Source of the DNA: Glandiceps talaboti
Lineage: Eukaryota; Hemichordata; Enteropneusta; Spengelidae
Direction: 5' to 3'
DNA length: 55,000 nucleotides
Assembly: GCF_964340395.1 (NCBI RefSeq)
Contig: NC_135554.1
Coordinates: 16,960,592 to 17,015,591, forward strand
The notes beneath the pieces were generated by a model. That model worked only from the letters and a program-made list of their open reading frames with translations. It did no database searches and had not been told where the DNA came from. Within the stretch, counting starts at the first letter, position 1. Each line of letters starts with the position of its first letter. The position numbers and the translations under genes were made by a program. This document shows positions 23,366 through 35,179 of this stretch, one piece after another.

Positions 23366-24804
23366 GTCGATTAATCATCTTCAACGTATACTTTAAACGA
23401 TAAGAAATAAAAAACTAAGCCCAAAGGGAATAAAGATATTCCTTATTAGCTTTTGATAACTTGGCCGAAACGTAGGGAAACGAAATGGCATGACATATTT
23501 CAAAAGAACCAGAAAACAAATATCAGTAGGGAAATTAACTAAGATTTTCATCAAGATGGTTCAATGGCATGAGACATCAAATAGTATAGTTTTGATTAAA
23601 AGAAAGTTAACATCCTTCAAGTAATTTGTAATCTTGTGTTAAATAGAATGTACATATAAATGACGTCAGTGAATACTGTCACTAGTTACAACATTCACTT
23701 TCATTTTAACATCTTTAGCAGTACAATATCAATTGACCTCACTGTATTCCAATTTGTAGTTTATGCATAACGCTTATTGTCGTTATGTAGAATGTACAGA
23801 TAGAAGCTACTATGTATAAAACCCAGTTTCATTTGCCATACGCAGTCATTACAACTTTTCACAAATGCTAACTGTATTTCCTTTCAATAGTACTTCAACT
23901 GTTTCATTTCCTCATACATAATACATCAACTTCTACAGGCAGTAGAGCTGTGATGATCTGTTGCCTTGGGTTTCATCCGGAATTATGCTCAGTCGTGCGT
24001 AGTTTTATAATCATTATAGCAATATAGCAATGAAAAGTAACAAAATGAAATACATCAGACTGAAACTCTCTATTGCCTTGATTTTACGACTTCAGGAATC
24101 CGACAATTGCTAATCATGGTTCTCGCTTTCTCTTACGAGTGTATACCTTCAGACTAATTATTGAATTATTTTAAACATGATGGTTTTGTAAATGGTTTCT
24201 TCAAGAGCTACTTGTCTCCTGCCCAACGCTACTGCATATTCGATACCAATCAGCCATCCTTCACACTGGTGGATTTTCAAGCTTTCAATGGTTGTTAATC
24301 GTCTGGTTTATGAACGTGCTTTACTGGCACATAATCCCTGTATAGACGGTCTATAAATATGTCTTGTATCGTAACACCCCACGCATTGTTTTTTTCCATT
24401 CAAACTTGAGATTGAGGTGACAATGTCCAATTGATTGTGATGTTCTATTGAGTAACACGGTAAGGAATCATAATGAACAGATTAGATATATTTACTTATT
24501 AGAAATACAATTATGCCAGGTACAGTGTAATGACGATTTGTTACATAATACCAGTAAAAAGGGTGTGATAGGGTAGTTGACTAACACCTAATCGAGTCCA
24601 ACCACTGTAAACACACATATATTTGAGTAATCTTATAAAGGGAATTTGTATTGGGTCTTTATTCTTTAAATCAGTCTACAAACCAGTCGACTACCTTGTG
24701 TTTCGGTACATGGTCACTGACAAACTAGACAATCCTGTAGCGAATCCGTCAACCACTTCCTGGGCCTTCAGCTCACGACCAGACACATTCAATTACGTAT
24801 ACGT
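23366..24804. other. No gene recognised
   Basis: AT-rich sequence with no family-level coding signal and no transposon termini. Confidence 0.5.
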
Positions 24805-24832
24805 ACTGACTGACTGACTGACTGACTGACTG
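24805..24832. repeat. (ACTG)n microsatellite
   Basis: About seven ACTG units. Confidence 0.9.
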
Positions 24833-24940
24833 ACCGATCGACTGAAGACCAGTTTATTCACTCGTGCTATACTTTACTAACTCACATACTCATTCATTCA
24901 GTCACCCATTCTCTGACTCATACAGTGAGTTGGTTGGACG

Positions 24941-24961
24941 GTAGGTAGGTAGGTAGGTAGG
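24941..24961. repeat. (GTAG)n microsatellite
   Basis: Five GTAG units, 110 bp from the ACTG array. Confidence 0.9.
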
Positions 24962-26001
24962 CTGGTTATTTTGTCTGTGGCTTGGTGGTTGGTTGTAACT
25001 TGACTACCTTCTGCAGTGACATCTGCTAAAGTGTGACGTCTTTTTCTTAGTTACTAGAACTCAAAATATATTAATTGATAATTAAAGAAAATTGATTCAC
25101 TTTTACTTCTTCAACTCACAATCCAGACTTTTCATTCCCATTGGCTGTAAATCTCGTGTTACATTCTTTGAAACATGCGTCATGAAGTAACATGAAGGAA
25201 AATGTTCGTGAATCCCGCAAATCTAATACCAAATACATACTTCGATTTCAAAATACAATACAAAAAGCAACCTTTTATATAGCAGGTTTGTATAGAGTTT
25301 ACGCTTGTATGACAGTATGGCCCAACACGCCCATACCAACGTATTGACGAATTGTTATTTCTTAACGGCTTCTCCTGTAACCTTTGTCGCTTGTTTATAC
25401 GAAACGTTGCCATAAAGTAACCCTGCTTTGGAGTATCGGATACAATAAGGCAATGTAAGAATGTATCGTGGGATTCTCATCACAAAATATTGAGTTACAG
25501 AACGAACAAAGCGAAATCAGATAATTACGAGCTGTGGGACTTTGAGCGTTACCTTAATTGCTCAGCCATTTCCTATACAGATCAGTCCATAAGTTCATAT
25601 CAACCTGTCGAAAACCATAAGATAGTATTTGAATGTACGACTTCTCTTAATTGGTAACGCATTGATTGCAACAAACTATTTCCCAATACACTTTTGGACG
25701 TTAAACACAGACTGAAAAACACATATCTTTTGCTAAACGAACATTGTTGGACAAAAACGTTCGTTAGCCATAATTGTAGACACCAATTGCAATCATTACA
25801 CTCAAAATAGACACACTGACGGGAAGACTTGCCCACAAAAAAAAAGGAAAAAATAGATTCACGTCAACAATATGGAGATAGCACCTATCCAAACTTATAG
25901 GAGGAAGTGACGTACTTCCGGTAACCGTATTGTTGAGTGCTTGTAGTTGTATTGTTATTGTAAAGTCCGTTAATGTTATCAATGTAAGTCATTACATTCA
26001 G
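24962..26001. other. No gene recognised
   Basis: AT-rich sequence. The minus-strand frames at 25180-25413, 25600-25836 and 25764-25982 are hydrophobic or mixed and match no family I know. Confidence 0.45.
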
Positions 26002-26045
<44 letters not shown>

Positions 26046-26046
26046 C
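26002..26046. repeat. (AAC)n microsatellite
   Basis: Fifteen AAC units without interruption. Confidence 0.95.
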
Positions 26047-26498
26047 TTCACAAAAACGTTCTTGACTACATGCTGTGAATCATAGATAAAGAATAGTGCA
26101 TCAGATACAGAAATTGCAGTGCCAATGTAGTTTGGATATCGCCAAGTGCGATAGCAATGAACTCAAAGATTTAGCAACATCTCCCGATCTTTCTCATCTG
26201 CCATTTATCGTCTCCAAGTTTTTAATAAACAACGCCAATTCACAAGGTATCCTTTCCTTTAAAACGGCTCTTGTCAACCTTCATATCGAATTTGAAAATG
26301 ACGTTCGTGCGACTAATATAATCTTTATACGTGCTATAAAAAGTTTTAATACATTCAAAGTTGCATTCCCATGGACCTTATTATAATATAGCTAGAGTAT
26401 ATAGCTAGTTTAGCAGATACATGGCTGTGTTGTAACCTTTTCTATAAAGAGGTCCACATACTAACAAGACCGCTGAAGAGCTGCTCCAGTGTGTGTTT
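26047..26498. other. No gene recognised
   Basis: The plus frame at 26096-26386 (96 codons) has unremarkable composition for chance AT-rich sequence and no known motif. Confidence 0.45.
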
Positions 26499-26515
26499 CA
26501 ATGAGATCCTCAACC

Positions 26516-26683
26516 ATGTCCCCGCACGGACAGGGTACTGGTGAGATCGAGATGGCTTCGACTTCATCCGACCATGAAGCCCCTGCAATACAGGAGAAAA
26601 ACCACCTTTCCTGCAGACGAGTTACACGTGTTCAGTCAGTCACTCCTACATCTTACACCGCTTCATGCGTCCAAATCCTTTGA
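26516..26683 (+). CDS. Candidate small exon or short ORF, unknown
   Basis: The frame MSPHGQGTGEIEMASTSSDH and onward ends ASCVQIL-TGA. The preceding 55 nt (26460-26515) and this frame are richer in GC and CpG than the surrounding DNA. The peptide composition is Ser/Thr/Glu/Gln-rich, like an intracellular disordered N-terminus. Possible splice donors lie inside it (ACTG|GTGAGA near 26540), so the true coding part, if any, may be a short 5' exon. No domain is recognised and no partner exon has been found. Low confidence. Confidence 0.2.
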   Translation: MSPHGQGTGEIEMASTSSDHEAPAIQEKNHLSCRRVTRVQSVTPTSYTASCVQIL

Positions 26684-26815
26684 TTCTTGATTCTATCATT
26701 TACACGATCGTATCGACATCCTGTAGTATTTCACTGGTTCTGTGCAATATGCAGGCATTGCACTGATATGATGCAATATTAAGACAATGCTGTACCCAAG
26801 ATCAAATTGTACATT

Positions 26816-27267
26816 TTTTATAGAACATCTACTAATCAAAAGGTATATGAAGCACAAAATAATAACAAAAATTCACAACCACCACAGGCAGTGATAGTAC
26901 TTGACTTATAGAAGGTAGTCGCAACAAGCTGTATCCCTTAGAGATAAATTCGTCTTGTGTATCAGGTGTAAACCACTTCGATTGCAGAGCGTCCTCTAAA
27001 CACGTTTTCCAAAATGGCTGAAGAACATCTTTTACTTTTACTTGGTCTAATATCTTGAGCAGTTTACTTTTCTGAAGTATAGCAATGTTTTAAAGTGTAT
27101 CCAATCCTTCCAATTCCATGGTATAAAATCTGTTGCGGATAACTAACAAAATAAGACACTCAAACAGATTAACATATCGACTGTCGTAGAACAGAACGCC
27201 GCGATCCATATCTAATGTTATAAAATAATACTCTTCAAAGCAATAATTTGAATGCAATTACATTTTT
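26816..27267 (-). pseudogene. Direct-repeat copy 1 with coding-like frame
   Basis: Copy 1 of a segment repeated in the same orientation at 28839-29381. On the minus strand, an ATG at 27209 opens a frame that stays open to TAG at 26832 apart from one TAA. It is 126 codons in all, reading MDRGVLFYDSRYVNLFECLI and, after the stop, KSKLLKILDQVKVKDVLQPF then TPDTQDEFISKGYSLLRL. The second half has the charged/aliphatic balance of a soluble helical protein. No family is recognised. The internal TAA is shared by both copies, so it predates the duplication or marks a boundary between pieces. It could be a decayed exon, a retropseudogene or part of an unknown element. Confidence 0.4.
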
Positions 27268-28838
27268 CGGAAAGAAATAAAATAAAATAAAATACTTCCC
27301 AGATATATTGAATATGTATGCCCGTGGCACTTTCCCTGTTTTACGCACCTTTTATTGGTGATTGTATGTAATTTCCTATTAAACAAACACTTCACACTAC
27401 AAAACCCAAGGTAAATATCGTACAAGAATGAATAAATGCCTTAGAAAGCAATTTGTTAAAAGTGCGCTAAGCCTGATTTTGGGTAAATTTTGAAAAGGAC
27501 GACAATAACTTACTTGCAATTAACTTTTGTTTATTTTATTTGATTGCCTGTAGTGTACAGTTAATAATGGTATGAATGGTGTTTGAGTAGAACGTGATGA
27601 AGTAGCCAGACACAAGTACGATTCTGGAATTATTCCAGGTAGTCGTCAGGGTAACAATCGCACTCTGATACTGTGTAGAATTGTTTGGACATTCTAAAGA
27701 ACTGGAGAAGCATATTTAGATTGAGTATCAGCCCTAGAGATGGTCTAATATTCATGGACTAAGTCATGTAATTAAGATCTTGTATGGACATCTATGATAC
27801 CTGTACATCGAAAGTGTATCAAGTGCGTTGGTTTAATCGAGAGCTTTCCAACATTGTGATCTCACTGGACGAACAGTGATAAAGTTACATTCATATAATG
27901 TGACAATGTGTACTAATAATAACTTACTGATTGCTATAAGGGCAATTGAGTAAAGATTTAATAAGGGATTGTGTCTCCAATTGATCGTTCTTTTCTTTTT
28001 TACATAATACTGACGATTACATGAATAGGAAGCCATGCATAAAAATGGTTTCTTAAGAGTCAATCAGCTAGAAAAATGGAAACGCTCAGATATAAATTGT
28101 ACATTCACATTATTGTTCAATTTGAAAGATGAGTGAATAGGGATAGGATTCCGATAACTCCATGTCTACAGTGCATTGAAGACCAGACACTCGCACATTT
28201 CGTGCATTTAGCTAGATAATGATGATATATAAGGCTTTCAGTTTGAGGACTCGTCACAGTTATTGTGCAACTGTTTCGAGACCATCTTGAGATTTATCGT
28301 CAGTCGTATGGGGTTTTCTCCCGAGTTTACATTGTGTGAGCTTTCGACTAGTGATTTGATTCCTCAAATATAGTATGTCGATTAATTCATTGTTATTGTG
28401 AGTGCTGTCCTTTAACATTTGATATGTTGAGGACAGCACTGGTTAATCTTTCTTTTAGCATTTTGTTTCTCCTATATGCTACATGGGAGCTTTTGGCTAA
28501 TAACGGTGCTAGGTTTTTTTGGGTTTTTTTCTTTTCCTATCTCGAGTCTTTTAAAGTAAGGAAAGTAAGTATTGTAATGAAATGTTTTGTTCAATGAAGT
28601 TTATTGAGTTTGAGACAGATATGTTGTCCTGTTTATATGTTTTAACAGTTTGACTGTATTCTCTTTCTTTTAGTTTTTGTATGAACATATTTCGTTAAAG
28701 AAGAAAGTCAGATTTGTTAATACTGCATGTTCTTGAGTATCTTAATGTTTTATGTTTTCATATCAAAGAATGCCAGATTCTTCGAATCTTGTGTCCATGA
28801 ATATTTCTTGAACGAGGAAAGTCACTGCATGTGTTGAG
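27268..28838. other. No gene recognised, between direct repeats
   Basis: AT-rich sequence. From about 28.25 kb onward the plus strand is clearly T-rich with many TTTT runs, which can mark UTR, intron or retroelement tail sequence. A 40-nt hairpin is at 28401-28440. Confidence 0.45.
28401..28440. other. Hairpin with 16-17-bp stem
   Basis: AGTGCTGTCC and GGACAGCACT are exact complements. The stem continues as TTTAACAT/ATGTTGA with one mismatch or bulge, leaving a loop of about 5 nt. It is short for a pre-miRNA but strong for a chance event in AT-rich DNA. Confidence 0.45.
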
Positions 28839-29381
28839 TTTATAGAACATCTACTAATCAAAAGGTATATGAAGCACACAATAATAACAAAAATTCACAA
28901 CTACCACAGGAAATGATAGTACTTGACTTTGACGTTATAGAAGGTAGTCGCAACAATCTGCATCCCTTAGAGTTAAATTCGTCTTGTGTATCAGGTGTAA
29001 ACCGCTACGATTGCAGAGCGTCCTCTAAACAGGTTCTCCAATATGACTGACGAACAAGAGGAATGGATTTCTAAAATGTGTGCTTTACTGTGTGTTCATT
29101 GTAGACATATCAAATGAAAAATGTGAAAACATTTTTTACTAAAAAAATATCTTTTACTTGGTCTAATATCTTTAGTGATTTAGTTTTCTGAAGCGTAGAA
29201 ATGTTTTAAAGCGTATCCAAACTTTCCAATTCCATGGTATAAAATGTGTTGCGGGTAACTAATAAAACAACACAATAAAACAGATTAACATATCGATTGT
29301 CGTAGAACAGAACGCCGCGATCCATATTTAATGTTATAAAATAATACTCTTAAAAGCAATAATTTGATTGCAATTAAATTT
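28839..29381 (-). pseudogene. Direct-repeat copy 2 with interrupted frame
   Basis: Second copy of the segment at 26816-27267. It shares the same ATG region (MDRGVLFYDNRYVNLF) and the same TAA, then carries an extra block of about 85 bp (near 29058-29150) and further stops and a frame change, so it cannot encode the full reading. Differences between the copies look evenly spread rather than confined to third positions, which suggests neither has been under strong protein-level selection since duplication. Confidence 0.4.
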
Positions 29382-30851
29382 GTTGGTTTTGTTTTGCTTA
29401 ACTTGCTTCTAGGTAAGTTTGTAGAAGTCGTTGTATGAGTTTTGTGGATACCATTTTGATTTGATTTTAAATGAATGGTTAGAGGATGTGTTATTCCTCA
29501 TATGATTATGAATAGTGAATATGCATTCTGCGTGCCGGGCAGTTCATGTTTTGTATAATGGCAGTCGGGCTTGACTGGTGTTGGTATGAACGTGGAACCG
29601 TTGCCAAGTGCTATTAATTCAGCCGCATTGAGTCTCCAGCTGAAGAAGTTTCGAATGAATTTGGAATACTTTTCTGCCGCCTTCTCGAGAATTTTTTTTT
29701 CGAAATCCGTTATATGTGTGTGTGTGATACCGTGATCTCTGTTTCCTTTTTTTGAGTTGATTTCTTTTCGTTGAATATTCTGCGTGTCCTAAATGTTGTT
29801 GGGACATACATTCTATCCATTTTGATTGGTTATAAGTTCTCTTTTTGATGTGGGGCCATAAATGAAAGACAATTCCAAATAAAACCTTTTATTTCAGTTA
29901 AGTATTTCGATTTGCCATATATAACATACTTCCTGCAAAATAATACACTTTATTATTTCTTCGTTAAGCCATGCGATTTGTATGTCTGAAGACTCCAGAT
30001 ACTTCTCAATTTCTTTCGCCAATGGAAACGACTTTTTTATAGTGCCTCAGCGCCAATATATGGTACTGACGCAAGATTTAAACAGTTTATATTTTCAGGA
30101 TATTTAGTAAACAAATGGTATTACGTTCATTCTTTTATGATATACAATGAGTCGACCCTAGGGCATATTACGCATTGCACATAAACTCCTTGTTTTACCT
30201 TTATTGGCTTTCATCCAACAGCAAGTATACTTGTCTATTAATATATGGAATGTTACATTTGCTGACTATTCATTAACTTTTCGAAATTTTCCACCTCTCT
30301 GAATTTTCCTTATTATGTGAACAGGAAGTTGTCATGGTCGATTTCACATATTCCTTTCGAAAACTAACAATAAAGTTCGAAATATTCGTTCTCTAATTGC
30401 AGTTCTCAATTCCTTCATTCTTAAACTGACATTATAATGCATTACGACTTTCTTCATATAACCTCGGTCAATATACATAGTGTAAAGTCATTCACACGCC
30501 TTTCAAAACTCTTCTGTTTTCTAGCATGTAACCGAGATCTTCTTGATAAGTACCGTAAGAATTTAGTAAGGAGTTACTATATTTGTTGTTGCCAAGGAAA
30601 CAAATTTTGAATGACTACTAAAGAAACATGAACGCGAAATCATTTATACATTTGATAATTAGGTCTTATTATTATTGTGCTAAACGTATTTTACACTTAG
30701 ATATATAGTAATAAATAGATTTCTGACATTCATTAACAACACGTGTAATATGAAACGTTTTTAGTCTTTGAATCTTCAAAAGACCTTCCTAAAATATCAA
30801 CCATGTCACATTTACCTCAGTATTCAATTTGGACACACTGTGACTAACCCC
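29382..30851. other. No gene recognised
   Basis: T-rich on the plus strand to about 29.8 kb, then mixed AT-rich sequence. The frame at 29619-29807 (minus) is Lys/Arg-rich but has no recognised motif. A perfect-looking RFX X-box is at 30588-30601. Confidence 0.45.
30588..30601. promoter_or_regulatory. RFX X-box-like motif
   Basis: GTTGCCAAGGAAAC fits the RFX consensus GTTNCC-N2-GGNAAC exactly. X-boxes mark ciliary gene promoters and some enhancers in animals. No promoter or exon is recognised next to it, so its role is unknown. Confidence 0.35.
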
Positions 30852-30884
30852 CTGATGATCGCTTTGAGCGTGAAACTCGGAGTA
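30852..30884 (+). ncRNA. Hammerhead-ribozyme-like motif 1 (diverged)
   Basis: CTGATGA, stem II CGCT-TTG-AGCG, GAA, then stem III ACT-CGG-AGT followed by A (GUA cleavage triplet). The core nucleotides of a type I hammerhead are present. Stem II differs from the other copies (CGCA/TGCG) by a compensating pair. The flanks AACCCC and ACAACT do not form stem I, so this copy is probably not active alone. The position next to the core in stem II is U/U instead of the usual G-C, as in the other copies. It resembles the ribozymes of Penelope-like elements, and about 130 bp of AT-rich sequence separates it from the next (TA)n array. Confidence 0.55.
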
Positions 30885-31012
30885 ACAACTAAGCACCCCA
30901 AGTTCCAACCAACATTACTTTGATTATATATATAACACAACTGGCAGCTACTCGTTGTGTTACTGTATTTATATGTGTAAGGTGTGAAAGAATTTATTGA
31001 AAGTTAATTGTG

Positions 31013-31165
<153 letters not shown>

Positions 31166-31234
<69 letters not shown>
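31166..31234. repeat. (TA)n between tandem element units
   Basis: TA array separating motif 2 from the conserved spacer unit of the next copy. It ends TATTGATATATAACTCGG, the same junction as at 31465-31480. Confidence 0.95.
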
Positions 31235-31236
<2 letters not shown>

Positions 31237-31241
31237 ATATA

Positions 31242-31370
31242 TAACTCGGTGAGTATCAATCTGCTAAGACAGTGCTCTATACCGCAGTGGCAGAGCGTAA
31301 TAGTTTTGGTAGTACTGGAACTCTTTCTTGGTTGTAACTCGGAGTTTCACGCATAGTGCGATCATCAGAC

Positions 31371-31373
<3 letters not shown>
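31242..31373 (-). mobile_element. PLE-derived tandem unit (spacer + ribozyme)
   Basis: On the minus strand: hammerhead motif 3 (31373-31331), then about 90 nt running through CTCTTTCTTGG-type sequence (complement), AACTATTACGCTCTGCCACT and GCAGATTGATACTCACCGAG, ending GTT before (TA)n. The same unit recurs at 31474-31604, in inverted orientation at 32484-32615, and partially at 32718-32823 and 47968-48032. Both the ribozyme and the unit end in CCGAGTT followed by AT. Confidence 0.75.
31331..31373 (-). ncRNA. Hammerhead-ribozyme-like motif 3 (complete)
   Basis: All parts are present. Stem I is GUUGU/ACAAC, a perfect 5 bp on either side of the catalytic domain. Then come CUGAUGA, stem II CGCA-CUA-UGCG, GAA, stem III ACU-CCG-AGU and the GUU cleavage triplet. 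The very short stem III (3 bp) is typical of retroelement type I hammerheads, which often work as dimers. The U/U at the base of stem II is unusual and may lower activity. Confidence 0.7.

Positions 31374-31378
<5 letters not shown>

Positions 31379-31465
<87 letters not shown>
31379..31465. repeat. (TA)n between tandem element units
   Basis: TA array between motif 3 and the left arm of the inverted-repeat element. It ends TATTGATATATAACTCGG, as does the array before motif 3. Confidence 0.95.
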
Positions 31466-31467
<2 letters not shown>

Positions 31468-31473
31468 ATATAT

Positions 31474-31744
31474 AACTCGGTGAGTATCAATCTGCTAAGA
31501 CAGTGCTCTATACCGCAGTGGCAGAGCGTAATAGTTTTGGTAGTACTGGAACTCTTTCTTGGTTGTAACTCGGAGTTTCACGCATAGTGCGATCATCAGA
31601 CAACTCTGAGGCCTACTCTCTGAGTGTGCTGTATATATAGAGTGTAGACAATAGAAATACCATCACTATTGTCTGTATCGGTGGGTAGGTGTTGTATGTG
31701 TGGAGGTGTTGGTTGTTATTGTGTGAGTTATTGGGTGCGGACAA
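31474..31744 (-). repeat. Left inverted repeat (pLTR) of Penelope-like element
   Basis: About 271 bp that is the reverse complement of 32344-32615 with few differences. For example, AACTCGGTGAG pairs with CTCACCGAGTT at the outside and GGGTGCGGACAA with TTGTCCGCACCC at the inside. It contains hammerhead motif 4. PLEs carry terminal repeats ('pLTRs') that can be direct or inverted, and hammerhead motifs are known in them. Confidence 0.85.
31562..31604 (-). ncRNA. Hammerhead-ribozyme-like motif 4 (complete)
   Basis: Same sequence as motif 3: stem I GUUGU/ACAAC, CUGAUGA, stem II CGCA-CUA-UGCG, GAA, stem III ACU-CCG-AGU, GUU. It lies inside the left inverted arm of the GIY-YIG element, on the strand opposite to the ORF. 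Confidence 0.7.
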
Positions 31745-32279
31745 AGTCAAAGTCAGTTATAGCTGCATGCCAAGCATGGCTACCATAATCAAAGCGCATA
31801 ACGCCACCATCTCCAACAGCGAAACTAAACCCACTCAAAAACCTTGTAATTGCAGACAGAAAGACATCTGCCCTTTGAACGGTCAATGCCAAACGGAAAA
31901 CATCGTATACCAAGCCACCGTCCACGGAAAACAAACAAAAGTATATATCGGTCTAACAGAGAACAACTTCAAACAGAGATACGCTAACCACAAACAGTCA
32001 TTCAAACATGAAAAACACGAAAACAGCACAAAACTATCAAAACACATTTGGAAACTGAAAAGAAACAATGAGCCTTTTTCCGTATCCTGGTCCATCAGCA
32101 AGACAGCCCAAGCATACACCAATAACACAAAACGATGCAACCTGTGTTTAACCGAAAAACTAACTATTATTAAAGCAGACAAAAGCTCCACACTAAACAA
32201 AAGAACTGAGTTGATATCCAAATGCCGACACGAGAATAAGTTTTATTTGTCCAACTTCAATAGAGCATCTATCACCTAA
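31689..32279 (+). CDS. Penelope-like element GIY-YIG endonuclease domain
   Basis: An open frame of 196 codons from a GTG. The first ATG is codon 27 (31767), and family-like sequence begins at about codon 19 (KVKVSYSCMPSM), just inside the left arm. It encodes the C-terminal endonuclease of Penelope-like retroelements, which nicks DNA to prime reverse transcription in the nucleus. Visible features: the Cys cluster CNC (53-55), C61 and C67; the GIY strand as IVYQATV (72-78); the YIG strand VYIGLT (85-90); the catalytic-type Arg in FKQRY (R97); ENSTKLSKHIW (111-121); the family signature RCNLCLTEK (149-157) with its Glu; and ISKCRH...F (176-185). The frame is intact to TAA. The reverse transcriptase that normally precedes it is absent, so the product alone could not retrotranspose. 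Codons 1-18 are translation of the terminal repeat and probably not native. Confidence 0.88.
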   Translation: MLYVWRCWLLLCELLGADKVKVSYSCMPSMATIIKAHNATISNSETKPTQKPCNCRQKDICPLNGQCQTENIVYQATVHGKQTKVYIGLTENNFKQRYANHKQSFKHEKHENSTKLSKHIWKLKRNNEPFSVSWSISKTAQAYTNNTKRCNLCLTEKLTIIKADKSSTLNKRTELISKCRHENKFYLSNFNRASIT

Positions 32280-32343
32280 ACTATTAAACCCGTTAACTAA
32301 CGGAACGTCAAAGCCCAACATGGAACAACCCGCCAACACTTAC

Positions 32344-33773
<1,430 letters not shown>

Positions 33774-33829
33774 TGTTGTGTTGTGTTGTGTTGTGTTGTG
33801 TTGTGTTGTGTTGTGTTGTGTTGTGTTGT
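33774..33829. repeat. (TTGTG)n microsatellite
   Basis: About eleven units of a pentanucleotide. The same motif also ends the compound array near 8.8 kb. Confidence 0.95.
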
Positions 33830-33885
33830 AAATGTAATGAATCCAAAGATTTTGTTGATTAGTGACAGTGCTTAGGCGTAAAAAA

Positions 33886-34205
33886 GTGTGTGGTTCCGAT
33901 TACGTTCAATTTAAGAGTTAGTGAGATAGGTAGATTTTTTGTGATTTCTTTTCATGTGTGAGTGTCTAGTTCAAGTAGTTATGTTTTCTGTTGTTTTTCA
34001 TGTGGTATCTGTGTTATTGGTTTCTTCCCATCAGATGTCCAGCCTTTACAGATTGGAAGGACACTCAGTTTTATATTGCCTTTTTAAGTTGATGTCAGTT
34101 CCGCATCCACTATTTCTCGCGAGACTTTGTTTTCTCAAATAAAAAAAAAGTTTAGAGTCGACAGTGAAAAACTAGGTGGGGTCGGGTAAACGGAACCAAA
34201 CAATT
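33886..34205 (+). mobile_element. Short TIR element, copy A
   Basis: About 320 bp. The ends are GTGTGTGGTTCCGATTAC on the left and, as reverse complement of the right, TTGTTTGGTTCCGTTTACCC, giving imperfect terminal inverted repeats around TGGTTCCGATTA. It matches copy B (40458-40800, opposite strand) through most of its length, with blocks such as GTGAGTGTCTAG, GTTATTGGTTTC and TTACAGATTGGAAG. The two copies differ by many substitutions and small indels. Short open frames inside are not in the same frame in the two copies, so it is probably non-coding and non-autonomous (MITE-like). The superfamily is not determined. Confidence 0.65.
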
Positions 34206-35179
34206 TTTAAGGTCTTATATTGTATACCATTCTATATATTTAATCAATTCTAAAGTGATATCGAACCTTCAGATTTCCTTAGAGATCCTAAATTTGATTA
34301 ATAAAAAAGTAAACTTGGTTAACTTTATCCAGGAAAGGTTGTCTAGAGTTTACCTGAAGGCTTTCAATTTAAATTGTCTGTTGGTGGAAGTGAGGATAAT
34401 GTCAAAGTTGATTTATAGCGTTGTTTTCCAAGTAATGATTTTATCAGAAAACTCCTAAAAGGAGTTAGATATTAAAGGAAAGTAATAGTTCATATTGAAG
34501 CCATCAGTGTTAAACTACATATATGTTGATGCATGTTCCCGAAAGGAAACATAATGGCGGATGTAAAAGACATGTAATGGATGAAAAGTGATTTTTCGGG
34601 ACATTCAGTTGATACGATGACAAAAGGGGCTTTAAAATGCTCAACATAGAAAACTAACAACAAAACTGTGTATATATGTGTTCTATCACTCAACAGTGGA
34701 ATCCATTTACGTGTAGCTGTTGATACAAATTGCAACACCGTGTTAACTGCGAATACGAGGCAATACAAAACACCATTTTCAATAAGAGGCCACATTCGAC
34801 TTCCTTCAATTTTGACGATACGATGATACTTCAATTTGCTTCCAAACTGATTGCTTGAAGTCAGCATGCATGAATGAGTGGGGATTTTGTTCTTTTCATC
34901 TCACAGGGTGAACATCTTGTATGTTGCTTTATATTGTATATAGCAATATATATGCATGAGTGTCGTGTAGCATGAAATGGCATGTAGGAATATTAACTCT
35001 TAGTTTGTATAAGCCTACAGGACAGGCTAAATGAACTGCAAAAGGCGACAACTCATGCACATGAAGGTAGATGTCGCTTGCGATCTGAATTGACCTCTAA
35101 AATGCATGCTCTAACCAAGTGATTAACATTAAATGCACTATTCATTACTCCTTTAACCCGCTTCATCATTGTAGAAATA
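34206..35179. other. No gene recognised
   Basis: Contains a 125-codon minus-strand frame (34490-34867) with hydrophobic stretches but no recognised family and no supporting context. I do not call it a gene. Confidence 0.4.

Noticed and set aside
31883-32221. 112-codon minus-strand frame
   Set aside because: Antisense shadow of the GIY-YIG endonuclease frame.
34490-34867. 125-codon minus-strand frame
   Set aside because: No recognised motif, no splice or promoter context and AT-rich codon use. A frame this long can arise by chance in 55 kb read in six frames.
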